From the NCBI GenBank assembly GCA_021845665.1, contig JAJZVO010000036.1:1-44364 (forward strand): DNA of 44,364 bases, written 5' to 3'. The translations under genes were made by a program, and so were the position numbers. The notes below the pieces were generated by a model. The model was not told the origin of the DNA. It saw only the letters and a program-made list of their open reading frames with translations, and did not search any database. Shown piece by piece: positions 21,827 through 31,035 of the stretch (positions are counted from its first letter, which is position 1; each line of letters begins with the position of its first letter). The DNA comes from Bacteroidota bacterium (GTDB taxonomy: Bacteria; Bacteroidota; Ignavibacteria; Kryptoniales; JAKASW01).

Positions 21827-23541
21827 TGCTCATCGCGACGTTTGGTATATTCGGCATGCGCGACGTTTTGCAGATCGGCGTGTTCCTGATCGCTTTGATC
21901 GTGCTTACCCCGCTGCTCGGTTCGTTCATGGCGAAAGCGCTGAACGGCGAAAGGAATTTTCTTACGCCCATCTTCGGCGGTTTGGAGAGATCTTTCTACA
22001 GAATTTGCCGGATCGACCCTGAACAGGAGATGGATTGGAAAGAGTACCTTCTCGCGGTCATCGCTTTCAGCCTTGTCGGCCTGGTCGTGCTCTGGCTCCT
22101 CCAGGTGACTCAGGCTTACCTTCCGCTGAACCCGCAACATCTCCCTAATGTGTCGTGGGATCTCGCGTTCAACACAGCGGTCAGCTTCATGACAAACACG
22201 AACTGGCAGTCTTACGCCGGCGAAACGACGCTGAGCTATTTCGTTCAGATGGCCGGACTCACAGTCCATAATTTCGTCAGCGCTGCGGCAGGCATGGCGG
22301 TACTTCTCGCACTCGTCCGTGGGATCACCCGGAAGTCGAAGGAAGGTCTCGGAAATTTCTGGGCCGACCTTGTTCGCATGACGCTGTATGTTCTTCTTCC
22401 GCTTTCGGTCATACTCACCCTGGTGCTTGTCGGTCAGGGAACGGTGCAGACTCTATCGGGCTATGCTCACGCCACGACTCTCGAAGGCCAGAAGCAGGTG
22501 ATAGCCGTCGGACCCGCAGCATCGCAGATTGCGATCAAACAATTAGGCACGAACGGCGGCGGCTTCTTTAACGCAAACAGCGCGCACCCGTTCGAGAACC
22601 CGACCCCGCTGACCAATTTCCTGGAGCTGCTGTCGATTATTCTCATCGCTTCCGCCAGTGTTTACATGTACGGTAAGATGGTCGGGTCGACGCGCGAGGG
22701 CTGGGTGATCTGGGGAGTCATGCTCTCAGTATTTTGCATCATGCTGACGTTCTCACTTTACTCTGAATACAGCTTCCATCCTCCCTATGTGACGGCTCCA
22801 TCGATGGAGGGGAAGGAGACACGATTCGGGAACACGAACAGCATATTGTGGGAGGTTACCACAACGGTAACTTCAAACGGCTCCGTGAACTCGATGCACG
22901 ACAGCCTAACCCCGCTTTCAGGCATGGTAGGAATTGTCGACATGATGTTCGGCGAAGTTATTTTCGGCGGCATCGGTTCCGGACTTGCGAGCATGCTCCT
23001 TTTCGTCCTGCTGACTGTATTCATCGCGGGTCTTATGGTCGGTAGGACGCCGGAATACCTGGGGAAGAAAATCGAAGCCTACGAGGTGAAGATGTCGGTC
23101 ATCGGTGTCCTCGCTCCCGGTGCGGCGATACTGATATTCACTGCGATTGCATCAATTACAAAGGTCGGGTTATCCTCTTTGGGAAATAACGGCCCTCATG
23201 GCCTCTCCGAAATTCTATATGCGTTTACTTCCGGTGCGGCCAACAACGGGAGTGCATTCGCCGGACTGAATGCGAATACCGTGTTCTACAATGTCACGCT
23301 TGGAATCGACATGCTCATCGGGAGGTTTGTGCCGATAGCCGCTTATCTATCCGTGGCCGGCAGTCTCGCGAAGAAGAAAGCAGTGCCACCGTCAGCGGGT
23401 ACTTTCCCGACCGACTCCACACTCTTTGGCGTGCTTTTAGTCGGCGTGATAATAATAGTCGCGGCGCTTACCTTCTTCCCGGTTCTCGCACTCGGCCCGA
23501 TAGTGGAGCACTTCCTGATGCTGGCGGGAAAAACGTTTTAG
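21826..23541 (+). CDS. kdpA: Potassium-transporting ATPase channel subunit KdpA
   Basis: A 571-residue protein of normal length. It has about ten membrane segments and the four selectivity-filter regions of the SKT superfamily: NTNWQSYAGE, LGTNGGGFFNANSAHPFENPTPLTN, TVTSNGSVNSMHDSLTPLSG and FTSGAANNGSAFAGL. KdpA binds potassium on the outside and passes it through the inter-subunit tunnel to KdpB. Some residues before MRDVLQIG might not be translated if the later ATG is used. It follows kdpF with a one-base overlap. A 255-base gap separates it from kdpB, which is unusual for this operon. Confidence 0.97.
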   Translation: MLIATFGIFGMRDVLQIGVFLIALIVLTPLLGSFMAKALNGERNFLTPIFGGLERSFYRICRIDPEQEMDWKEYLLAVIAFSLVGLVVLWLLQVTQAYLPLNPQHLPNVSWDLAFNTAVSFMTNTNWQSYAGETTLSYFVQMAGLTVHNFVSAAAGMAVLLALVRGITRKSKEGLGNFWADLVRMTLYVLLPLSVILTLVLVGQGTVQTLSGYAHATTLEGQKQVIAVGPAASQIAIKQLGTNGGGFFNANSAHPFENPTPLTNFLELLSIILIASASVYMYGKMVGSTREGWVIWGVMLSVFCIMLTFSLYSEYSFHPPYVTAPSMEGKETRFGNTNSILWEVTTTVTSNGSVNSMHDSLTPLSGMVGIVDMMFGEVIFGGIGSGLASMLLFVLLTVFIAGLMVGRTPEYLGKKIEAYEVKMSVIGVLAPGAAILIFTAIASITKVGLSSLGNNGPHGLSEILYAFTSGAANNGSAFAGLNANTVFYNVTLGIDMLIGRFVPIAAYLSVAGSLAKKKAVPPSAGTFPTDSTLFGVLLVGVIIIVAALTFFPVLALGPIVEHFLMLAGKTF

Positions 23542-23796
23542 GAAACTCTGAACAGTAATTTCTAAATCCTAAACAAATTCAGAGATCAGAAGATTTAAAT
23601 GAGAAATTCCGTTAGGATAAGCAGATCGGAGCAACAAGAAAAGCGGCTATCATCGTCTGGATGCATGGCGCCAACTGTCGGCGGAAGGGTTTCTCCGAGG
23701 GTTTTGAATCTCGGATTTATTTAGAGTTTAGGATTTCGGATTTAGAATTTTAAATGAGGCTCGAATAGTAATCCGCGACTTTAAGGAATTAGAGAG
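23542..23796. repeat. kdpA-kdpB spacer with inverted AT-rich repeat
   Basis: TTTCTAAATCCTAAA (23559-23573) is largely complementary to GTTTAGGATTTCGGATTTAG (about 23726-23745). A middle portion of about 150 bases shows no gene. The arms resemble degenerate AAATCC/GGATTT runs. AAGGAATTAGAGAG leads into the kdpB ATG. Confidence 0.5.
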
Positions 23797-25899
23797 ATGG
23801 ACAAGAAATCAGATTATAGACTAGCATCGACGTTCGACAGAAAAATAGTTGTTCAGGCGCTGGTGGATTCGGTGAAGAAATTGAATCCGAAAACGCTTGT
23901 CAGGAATCCTGTAATGTTCGTCGTCGAAGTGGTCGCGCTTATCTCCACTTATATCGTGATTCGCGAGATCGCGATCGGCCGCGAGTCGCTCTTCAACATA
24001 CAGATAACTCTGTGGCTGTGGATCACCGTTCTCTTCGCCAATTTTGCCGAGGCGATTGCCGAAGGGCGAGGGAAAGCGCAAGCAGAGGCGCTGAGAAAGG
24101 CAAGATCCGAAACGACCGCCAGGAGAATCGAAGACGGCAAGGAAACTAAAGTAAATGCCCTCGATTTGAAGAAGGGCGACATCGTCGTTTGCGAAGCGGG
24201 CGATGTAATACCCGTCGATGGAGTTGTCATAGAAGGTATCGCGAGCGTTGACGAGTCGGCAATAACCGGCGAGTCGGCCCCGGTCATACGCGAGAGCGGT
24301 GAGGAGAGAAGTGCGGTGACCGGCGGCACAAGAGTGCTCAGCGACCGCATAGTCGTACGGGTTACCGCCGAACCGGGCGGGACTTTCATGGACAAGATTA
24401 TCGGTCTCGTCGAAGGGGCTAAGCGCCAGAAGACACCGAATGAAATAGCGTTGACGATACTCCTTTCGGCGCTGACTATCGTGTTCCTTCTTGCAGTTTC
24501 GACCTTTCCTGCATTCATGATGTACAGCGGAAAGGCATCGGGGATTTCCGTAAGGCCATATATAACTCTTCCGATTCTCGCGTCGCTCCTGGTTTGTCTC
24601 ATTCCTACGACGATTGGTGGTCTCCTCAGTGCAATCGGGATCAGTGGTATGGACCGGCTGATCAGGAAGAACGTTATCGCGACCAGTGGACGGGCTGCAG
24701 AGGCGGCCGGAGACGTCGACGTCCTCCTCCTCGATAAGACCGGCACCATAACTCTCGGGAACAGGATGGCGAGCGACTTCGTACCCGCCCCCGGGATCCC
24801 AGTCGAGCGCCTCGCGGATGCGGCGCAGCTCTCCTCGGTCGCAGATGAAACCCCGGAGGGAAGATCAATAGTGGTTCTCGCGAAGGAGAAGTACGGAATG
24901 CGGGCGAAGAAGGTGCGGGACGTCGGCGCTACGTTCATACCATTTTCGGCGCAAACGAAGATGAGTGGCGTGGAAATCCCTGCAACCGATGGGCTCGGGC
25001 CGCGCTCTATAAGGAAAGGATCGGGAGAGGCGATAAAAAAGTATGTGACGGAACTGGGAAAGAACTTCCCGCAGTCGGTGCAGAAGAATCTTGAAGAAAT
25101 AGCCCGAGCGGGCTCCACACCGCTCGTCGTCGTCGAGAACGGAGACGTGCTCGGAATCGTACAGCTGAAAGATATCGTGAAGGGTGGAATAAAGGAGAGA
25201 TTTGCCCAGCTCAGAAAGATGGGAATCAAAACCGTCATGATAACCGGCGACAATGCTTTGACAGCGGCGGCCATTGCGGCAGAAGCCGGTGTCGACGACT
25301 TCATTGCCGAGGCGAAGCCGGAAGATAAACTCGGCAGGATCCGCGCGGAGCAGGCCAGCGGACACCTTGTCGGAATGATCGGCGACGGTACGAACGATGC
25401 CCCCGCGCTCGCACAGGCCGATGTCGGTATCGCCATGAACAGCGGAACGCAGGCAGCTCGGGAGGCTGGCAATATGGTCGACCTCGACAGCAACCCAACG
25501 AAGCTCATTGAAGTGGTGGAGACGGGGAAGAAGCTTCTCATGACTCGCGGCGCGCTTACGACCTTCAGCATCGCGAACGACGTGTCGAAATATTTCGCGA
25601 TAATACCTGCCATGACCGCGGCACTTTATGCTTTCGGCAAACCGGTCGGGCCGCTCGCGGCATTGAACATAATGCACCTGGGCTCACCCCAGAGCGCCAT
25701 ACTCAGTGCGGTCATCTTCAACGCGATAATCATTATCCTCCTCGTCCCCCTGGCGCTTAAAGGTGTAAAGTACAGACCGGTCGGTGCCAGTGCAGTGTTA
25801 AGAAGGAATCTCCTTATCTACGGCCTCGGCGGACTCGTAGCGCCGTTCATAGGAATCAAACTCATAGACATGCTGATCAACGCTCTCAAGATTGTTTGA
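23797..25899 (+). CDS. kdpB: Potassium-transporting P-type ATPase subunit KdpB
   Basis: A 700-residue protein. All motifs of an active enzyme are present: [11 protein letters not shown] at the N-terminus, [16 protein letters not shown], the actuator-domain loop [25 protein letters not shown] in membrane helix 4, the phosphorylation site DKTGTIT with D313, nucleotide-domain sequence including FSAQTKMSG and [21 protein letters not shown], and the hinge [19 protein letters not shown] (G529-D534). D595 and K598 in [13 protein letters not shown] are the membrane-helix-5 charges that link transport to ATP use. It is the energising subunit of KdpFABC. The comparison with the second KdpB-like protein downstream makes its intact motifs useful as a reference. 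Confidence 0.97.
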   Translation: MDKKSDYRLASTFDRKIVVQALVDSVKKLNPKTLVRNPVMFVVEVVALISTYIVIREIAIGRESLFNIQITLWLWITVLFANFAEAIAEGRGKAQAEALRKARSETTARRIEDGKETKVNALDLKKGDIVVCEAGDVIPVDGVVIEGIASVDESAITGESAPVIRESGEERSAVTGGTRVLSDRIVVRVTAEPGGTFMDKIIGLVEGAKRQKTPNEIALTILLSALTIVFLLAVSTFPAFMMYSGKASGISVRPYITLPILASLLVCLIPTTIGGLLSAIGISGMDRLIRKNVIATSGRAAEAAGDVDVLLLDKTGTITLGNRMASDFVPAPGIPVERLADAAQLSSVADETPEGRSIVVLAKEKYGMRAKKVRDVGATFIPFSAQTKMSGVEIPATDGLGPRSIRKGSGEAIKKYVTELGKNFPQSVQKNLEEIARAGSTPLVVVENGDVLGIVQLKDIVKGGIKERFAQLRKMGIKTVMITGDNALTAAAIAAEAGVDDFIAEAKPEDKLGRIRAEQASGHLVGMIGDGTNDAPALAQADVGIAMNSGTQAAREAGNMVDLDSNPTKLIEVVETGKKLLMTRGALTTFSIANDVSKYFAIIPAMTAALYAFGKPVGPLAALNIMHLGSPQSAILSAVIFNAIIIILLVPLALKGVKYRPVGASAVLRRNLLIYGLGGLVAPFIGIKLIDMLINALKIV

Positions 25900-25909
25900 T
25901 GGTGACAAA

Positions 25910-26485
25910 ATGAAAACGCATCTTTGGAATTCATTAAAAATGCTTCTCGTGATGACTGTCTTCACTGGACTCATTTATCCGCTCGTGATGACTGCGATAG
26001 CTCAAATAGTCTTTCCGAAGCAGGCGAACGGGAGCATGATCGGGATAAACGGCAAGCTCGTCGGTTCGAAGCTGATAGGACAGAATTTCACCAGCGACAA
26101 ATATTTCTGGCCGCGTCCTTCGGCGATCGGTTATAATCCGCTGCCTTCCGGAGGGAGCAACTACGGTCCGACGAGCGACACATTGAAAAAGCTGGTGGAA
26201 ATGAGGAGGAGAGAATTTATCCGGCTGAACGGCCTTCCAGCGAACGCGAATGTTCCGCCGGACATGCTTTACGCATCTGGCAGCGGTCTTGATCCGGACA
26301 TCAGCCCCGAGTCGGCAGAGCTCCAAATCGATCGCGTCGCCCGCGCGAGAGACTTTGACAGCCTGCAGACCGCGGCGTTACGGAAACTTGTGAAGTCTCA
26401 CATAGAAAAACCTCAGCTTGGTTTCCTGGGAGATCCGAGAGTCAATGTTCTTGAACTTAACATCGCGCTGGACTCGCTTCGCTGA
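25910..26485 (+). CDS. kdpC: Potassium-transporting ATPase subunit KdpC
   Basis: A 191-residue protein starting at ATG 25910, ten bases after the kdpB stop, with GGTGA before it. One N-terminal membrane segment (LLVMTVFTGLIYPLVMTAIAQIVFP) is followed by the periplasmic domain with the family blocks NGSMIG, GSKLIGQNFTSDKYFWPRPSAIGYNPLPSGGSNYGPTS, GSGLDPDISPESAELQIDRVARAR, and the ending RVNVLELNIALD. It is a full-length, standard KdpC, which stabilises the complex. The pseudo-KdpB gene begins 16 bases beyond its stop. Confidence 0.96.
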   Translation: MKTHLWNSLKMLLVMTVFTGLIYPLVMTAIAQIVFPKQANGSMIGINGKLVGSKLIGQNFTSDKYFWPRPSAIGYNPLPSGGSNYGPTSDTLKKLVEMRRREFIRLNGLPANANVPPDMLYASGSGLDPDISPESAELQIDRVARARDFDSLQTAALRKLVKSHIEKPQLGFLGDPRVNVLELNIALDSLR

Positions 26486-26501
26486 AACGTTCGCGGGGAA
26501 A

Positions 26502-28196
26502 ATGAAACGAATCGTTGCGGAGTGCCTGTCCGGACTGACTCCCGGGAAAGTAGCAGGCGACCCTGTCCGGCTTGCTCTTCTGTTAGGCGCGGTAGCATCT
26601 ACGGCCTCCCTTGTCTTTACTTCAAAGCATTTAACGGGTTTCAATGTCGCTTTGACTTTTCTGATCTGGCTTATTCTATCTGAGACAATTGTTTCGCACG
26701 CCCTTGTGAAAATACATTCAGGCGTATCCGTAAACGGAACAGCCCGTGGTGCCAATTTGCCGTTGGCACGGAAGCTCGTTAATGGGCTTGAGGATCAAGT
26801 CCCGGTTAGCTCACTCCGAAATGGCGATCTGGTGTTATGTGAGACTAATGAATTGATACCTGCGGACGGTGTAATCGTCCAGGGAACGGCCATTGTCGAT
26901 GAATCGGCGATTACTGGTCAGTCCCCGCCGGTACTGCGCGAAAGCGGAGGAGGTGGGAGTGCAGTGTTCGCCAAGACGACGGTGCTTGGGGGCCGAATCA
27001 TAGTTAGTGTGACCGCGAAAGAACGGAAAGTTGTTATCGACCCAGTAGCTTCGGCCGTCGAGAGAATAAAATACCAGATGACATCGGATGAAAGGAAAAT
27101 GGCCATTCCTCTCTGGCTCCTGGTTGTCGGCTTCTCGGTCGCGTTCGTGGCACTCCCGTTTCTTACAGTTGACAGGATGAATTCGGCTGAATATTTTATG
27201 AGGGCCCTGATGAAAACGCCGGCGGTCATCTCCATCCTGGTATGTGCCCTCCCGCTGACAGCTGCAGAACTTCTAAATATCGCCGCCCTGTGCGCGGTGT
27301 CTCGCCTTGTGCGGAAGAAGATAATTCCTGCGAGCATGAATGCCGTAGAGATTTCCGGGCTTGTGGATGTACTCCTGCTCGATGAGGAGGAAGTGATAGC
27401 ATTCAACAGGCAAAGTGCGAAAGGGAGTGTGATGAGCAATGAAGCCGTGTCCGATGATGATTGCGACGGAAGCGATTATCAAAGTGCAGTCCGGTTATTT
27501 CCTTCGGAGAAAATTCACGAACTCGGATTGAGAACCGTGCTTTCGGCCGACTCGGACCGAGGGGAAGGGTTTGCCGCGGCGATAGGAGCCGTAAGCTGCT
27601 TATCCGGCGGGAGACCGGAAAACAAGCTCGCGACAATCCAAAGCGAGCGTTCGTCCGGCGCTATAGTGGCCGTCGTTGGAGATCACGATGACATCGCGCC
27701 TCTGGCAAGGGATGCGAATCTCTGTTTCATAGTCGACGGCGGTGCAGAGGTGCCGGACGGAAATCCGAATTCCATCGGACTGAACGGAAGGCCGAACAGG
27801 CTGATAAACGCAATTGAGACAGGCAGACGTCTGTGCCAGGTTGAAAACCGGCTTACTCATTTTTCAGCTGGCGTGACCTTGTCAATGGCTCTTCTCTCTC
27901 TGTTTCCTCTTCTCGCGACATTATGTGGGAGCAGGGAAGTCGCATCCATCTCTCCATATCTGAATTTCCTTGGACTGTCGTCGGCACATGCGGCAATATT
28001 AGATATGTCGGTCTTTACGGCAATCTCGTTCGCCACGCTTTGTTCCATGACCGCAAGATCTCTAAACGGCAGCGCTTTCAGGTCGGGACTCCTAACCAAT
28101 GCGGACCCAAGTCTGATCGCAACGGCTGGATTCGTCGCCCCGTTGGTCACCGTGAAGATGATAGATTTGATCTTCGTTGCTTTCAGATTAATCTAA
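26502..28196 (+). CDS. KdpB-like pseudo-ATPase lacking all catalytic motifs
   Basis: A 564-residue protein. ATG 26502 follows GGGGAA and the kdpC stop; a TTG at 26418 would overlap kdpC and is less likely. It aligns to KdpB end to end: seven hydrophobic segments in the same order, [23 protein letters not shown] (Kdp[21 protein letters not shown]), LVCALPLTAAELLNIAALCAVSRLVRKK (Kdp[14 protein letters not shown]..), VDVLLLD, ETGRRL, and the ending GFVAPLVTVKMIDLIF. Yet TGES is TGQS (Q140), DKTGT is D294-[12 protein letters not shown] is GDHDDIAP (393-400), TGD is SAD, the helix-5 D and K are gone, and roughly 100 residues of nucleotide-binding domain are missing. It cannot be an ion-pumping ATPase. 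The frame is open throughout, so a non-catalytic role in the Kdp complex or its control is likely. Confidence 0.85.
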   Translation: MKRIVAECLSGLTPGKVAGDPVRLALLLGAVASTASLVFTSKHLTGFNVALTFLIWLILSETIVSHALVKIHSGVSVNGTARGANLPLARKLVNGLEDQVPVSSLRNGDLVLCETNELIPADGVIVQGTAIVDESAITGQSPPVLRESGGGGSAVFAKTTVLGGRIIVSVTAKERKVVIDPVASAVERIKYQMTSDERKMAIPLWLLVVGFSVAFVALPFLTVDRMNSAEYFMRALMKTPAVISILVCALPLTAAELLNIAALCAVSRLVRKKIIPASMNAVEISGLVDVLLLDEEEVIAFNRQSAKGSVMSNEAVSDDDCDGSDYQSAVRLFPSEKIHELGLRTVLSADSDRGEGFAAAIGAVSCLSGGRPENKLATIQSERSSGAIVAVVGDHDDIAPLARDANLCFIVDGGAEVPDGNPNSIGLNGRPNRLINAIETGRRLCQVENRLTHFSAGVTLSMALLSLFPLLATLCGSREVASISPYLNFLGLSSAHAAILDMSVFTAISFATLCSMTARSLNGSAFRSGLLTNADPSLIATAGFVAPLVTVKMIDLIFVAFRLI

Positions 28197-28219
28197 TTCT
28201 GGCATTGATTCGGGTCAGA

Positions 28220-28237
28220 TGCCGGATAGCTCCGGCA
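28220..28237. terminator. Short hairpin between pseudo-kdpB and kdpD
   Basis: TGCCGGA (28220-28226) and TCCGGCA (28231-28237) pair perfectly with a 4-nt loop TAGC, 24 bases behind the stop. There is no T-run, so it may only weaken read-through or protect the mRNA end between the structural and regulatory parts of the operon. Confidence 0.35.
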
Positions 28238-28347
28238 CATTCTAAGTCCAATTCACCCGGTTTGAATTTAGCACTCTCGGAGACGTCATGGTACACGGTG
28301 TGAGGTGGACGTGTGATTATAGGGAAAACAATCTATATTGAGGTGTC

Positions 28348-31035
28348 ATGTCAGAGTATGAAGATAACAGACCGAATCCCGACGAACTTCTGAAGGCCTT
28401 GAAGAAGGAGGATGAAAGAAGCGGAAAAGGCAAGCTCAAGATATTCTTCGGGATGTGCGCAGGCGTCGGGAAGACGTACGCCATGCTCAGTGAAGCAAGA
28501 GACGCGGTGGCCAAGGGCGTAGACGTTGTCGTGGGATATATAGAAACTCACAAGCGGATGGAGACGGCGGAGCTGGTCCTGGGCCTGGAGGTGGTTCCAC
28601 GAAAGAAGGTCGAGTACCGAGGCGCGGAACTGGAGGAGATGGATATCGATGCTATCCTTGCGCGGAAGCCGAAGGTTGTTCTGGTCGACGAGCTCGCTCA
28701 CACGAATGCACCGGGGAGCCGTCATGCCCGCCGCTATCAGGATGTGCAGGAAATACTTGCCAACGGGATAGATGTTTATACGACACTGAATGTCCAGCAT
28801 CTCGAAAGCAGGGCCGATACAGTTGCCCAAATTTCTGGCAGTATAGTCAGGGAAACGGTGCCCGATTCAATCTTCGACGCCGCCGATGAGATCAAGATAA
28901 TCGACATATCGCCCGACGAACTTCTCAAGCGGCTGAAGGAAGGAAAAGTCTATGCGGCTGAGCGCTCCAGACAGGCCGTCGAGAACTTCTTCAAGGAGGG
29001 GAATCTTTCGGCCTTACGCGAAATGTCTTTGAGGGTGACGGCAGAGCGCGTGGATCACCAGATTCGTGAATACAGACGCGGACAGAATATCTCCAGTCCC
29101 TGGAAGTCCGGTCAGAGACTCGTCGTGGCCATAAGCCCGAGTCCGCATTCAGTCTCCGTTATCAGGTGGGCGAGGCGAGTCTCTCACACGATGGACGCGA
29201 CTTGGGTTGTTGTTTACGTAGACAGGTCGGACAAGCTATCCGAGGAACAGCGCGACCAGCTTGCGAAGAATATAAAGCTGGCGAGGGAGCTGGGCGCAGA
29301 GGTCGTGACGACGTCCGGAGTCGATATCGCGAACGCGCTTATTCGTGTCGCGCGCGAACAGAACGCCAGCCAGATCCTTGTGGGCAAACCTGATCGCTAC
29401 ATCTTCTCCCGGGCTGCGCGGCTTATAGACAACCTGATGCAAAGAAGCACCGACCTCGATATCTACATAGTCGGTCAGGAGGGGAGCCGCTCAAAGCGGA
29501 AAATCCAATCCGTCATTCCCTGGCCGCAGTCGAGTGCGGTTCAGTATCTTACAGCCGTTCTGCTTGTCCTTCTTGCGGCGATCGTAAGTTTTCCTTTCCA
29601 GGGTTATATCGGTTATAGGACCGTTTCGTTTATCCTCCTTCTTGTCGTGTCGCTTCTCCCGCTGAAGTTCGGGCCCGGGCCTACCGTATTGGCTGCTGCA
29701 TTTGGTGCCCTATCGTGGGACTTCCTCTTCATCCCGCCGCGCTTTACGTTCTCAATAGGGAACCTTGAGGACACGCTCCTTGCAGCCATGTTCTTCGTGG
29801 TAGCAACGGTGACGGGCGTCCTTTCCGCACGAGTGAGGAAGAGAGAGAAGATTATTCGTCAGCGCGAGGCGAGGACATCGGCACTGTTCGGCCTGACAAA
29901 GGATTTGTCTTCGGCTCATTCACAGGACGAGGTAATTACGACCGCCGTCTCGAACATCAAGAAGTATTTCGATGCAGATGTTGCCTTCATCCTCGGCGAT
30001 GCCGAAGGAGAGATGGCCAATACTCCTCACCCTGCCAGCTCCTTCAAGCCGGATGTGAAAGAGTCCAGTGTTGCTGCCTGGGTCTACTGGAATGAGAAGA
30101 AAGCCGGCAAGAATACGGATACGCTTCCTTCTGCCCACGCTACCTATTTCCCGATGTCCGGACCGCGCTATCCGCTCGGTGTCATCGGCGTGAAGTTTCC
30201 CGACGATGCGGAACTCTCTAACGACCAGGAGTCCCTCCTGGAAAATTTCATATCCCAGATCACTTCAGCTATTGAACGGGAGCTCTTGAACGATGTCAAC
30301 AGGAAATCAATTGTTGTTGCCGAATCGGAGCGTTTGTACAAGACTCTCTTCGACTCGATCTCCCATGAGTTCCGAACGCCCATCGCGACGATTCTGGGCG
30401 TGTCGGAGAATCTCCTCGGGCACGAGTCCGAACAGCGTACAGGCCTGAGGGAACAGAGCGTAAAAGAGATCCATGTCGCGGCCGAGAGGCTTAACAGGCT
30501 TGTAGCCAACCTGCTCGATATGACAAGGCTGGAATCCGGCATGATCCAGCCGAAACTCGATTGGTGCGATCTTCGGGATGTGCTCAATCATGCATTGAAG
30601 AATTTGGAAAGGGAGCTTGAAGGGCGCAATGTATCGGTAGACGTCTCGGATGATGTCCCGCTCATGAAGCTCGACTTCGGGCTTGTCGAGCAGGCGTTGA
30701 CAAATCTCATACATAACGCGGCGCTTCACACTCCTTCAGGCACCGGCATGATGATCAGATCGTATCTTGAAGAGGGGGAAACGTGTGTAATCTCGGTAGC
30801 CGACAATGGGCCGGGCCTTCCGCGCGAGGACATCAACAGAGTGTTCGAAAAATTCTACAGAGCCCAAAACGGAAAGTCAGGAGGTACAGGCCTCGGCCTG
30901 ACTATCGCCAAAGGTTTCGTTGAAGCTCACCACGGCACGATTACGGCGCGAAACCGTACCGAGGGCGGCGCGGAGTTCGTCATCAGGCTCCCCATAACTG
31001 AGACCGTGAGTAAAGACAGCGAGGAGACACTCTGA
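28348..31035 (+). CDS. kdpD: Potassium sensor histidine kinase KdpD
   Basis: An 895-residue protein with TGAGGTG before ATG 28348. The domain order is standard. An N-terminal KdpD domain with Walker A GMCAGVGKTYAML and VLVDELAHTNAPGSRH..RYQDVQEIL..GIDVYTTLNVQHLES comes first, then a universal-stress-like domain (about 250-370; VVAISPSPHSVSVIRWARR, GKPDRYIFSR), then four clustered membrane segments (about 395-500; YLTAVLLVLLAAIVSFPFQGY and onward). A GAF-like region, a HisKA domain with H673 in SISHEFRTPIATILG, and a HATPase with NLIHNAALHTPSG, DNGPGLP and GGTGLGLTIAKGFVEAH follow. It senses potassium or ionic stress and phosphorylates KdpE. Its stop overlaps the kdpE start. Confidence 0.97.
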   Translation: MSEYEDNRPNPDELLKALKKEDERSGKGKLKIFFGMCAGVGKTYAMLSEARDAVAKGVDVVVGYIETHKRMETAELVLGLEVVPRKKVEYRGAELEEMDIDAILARKPKVVLVDELAHTNAPGSRHARRYQDVQEILANGIDVYTTLNVQHLESRADTVAQISGSIVRETVPDSIFDAADEIKIIDISPDELLKRLKEGKVYAAERSRQAVENFFKEGNLSALREMSLRVTAERVDHQIREYRRGQNISSPWKSGQRLVVAISPSPHSVSVIRWARRVSHTMDATWVVVYVDRSDKLSEEQRDQLAKNIKLARELGAEVVTTSGVDIANALIRVAREQNASQILVGKPDRYIFSRAARLIDNLMQRSTDLDIYIVGQEGSRSKRKIQSVIPWPQSSAVQYLTAVLLVLLAAIVSFPFQGYIGYRTVSFILLLVVSLLPLKFGPGPTVLAAAFGALSWDFLFIPPRFTFSIGNLEDTLLAAMFFVVATVTGVLSARVRKREKIIRQREARTSALFGLTKDLSSAHSQDEVITTAVSNIKKYFDADVAFILGDAEGEMANTPHPASSFKPDVKESSVAAWVYWNEKKAGKNTDTLPSAHATYFPMSGPRYPLGVIGVKFPDDAELSNDQESLLENFISQITSAIERELLNDVNRKSIVVAESERLYKTLFDSISHEFRTPIATILGVSENLLGHESEQRTGLREQSVKEIHVAAERLNRLVANLLDMTRLESGMIQPKLDWCDLRDVLNHALKNLERELEGRNVSVDVSDDVPLMKLDFGLVEQALTNLIHNAALHTPSGTGMMIRSYLEEGETCVISVADNGPGLPREDINRVFEKFYRAQNGKSGGTGLGLTIAKGFVEAHHGTITARNRTEGGAEFVIRLPITETVSKDSEETL

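Noticed and set aside
23542-23796. A c-di-AMP (ydaO-type) riboswitch before kdpB
   Set aside because: The conserved core sequences of that riboswitch are not present; only AT-rich inverted repeats are seen.
23949-25613. 554-codon open frame on the minus strand inside kdpB
   Set aside because: It is antisense to a gene with every KdpB motif, has serine/isoleucine-rich composition typical of a GC-rich shadow frame, and shows no family signature.
26418-26501. Longer N-terminus of the pseudo-KdpB from TTG 26418
   Set aside because: It would overlap kdpC by 68 bases, while ATG 26502 sits just behind the kdpC stop and begins where KdpB similarity begins.
28220-28237. Strong terminator separating pseudo-kdpB from kdpD
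   Set aside because: The stem is perfect but only 7 bp and lacks a T-run, so a firm terminator call is not supported; listed with low confidence.
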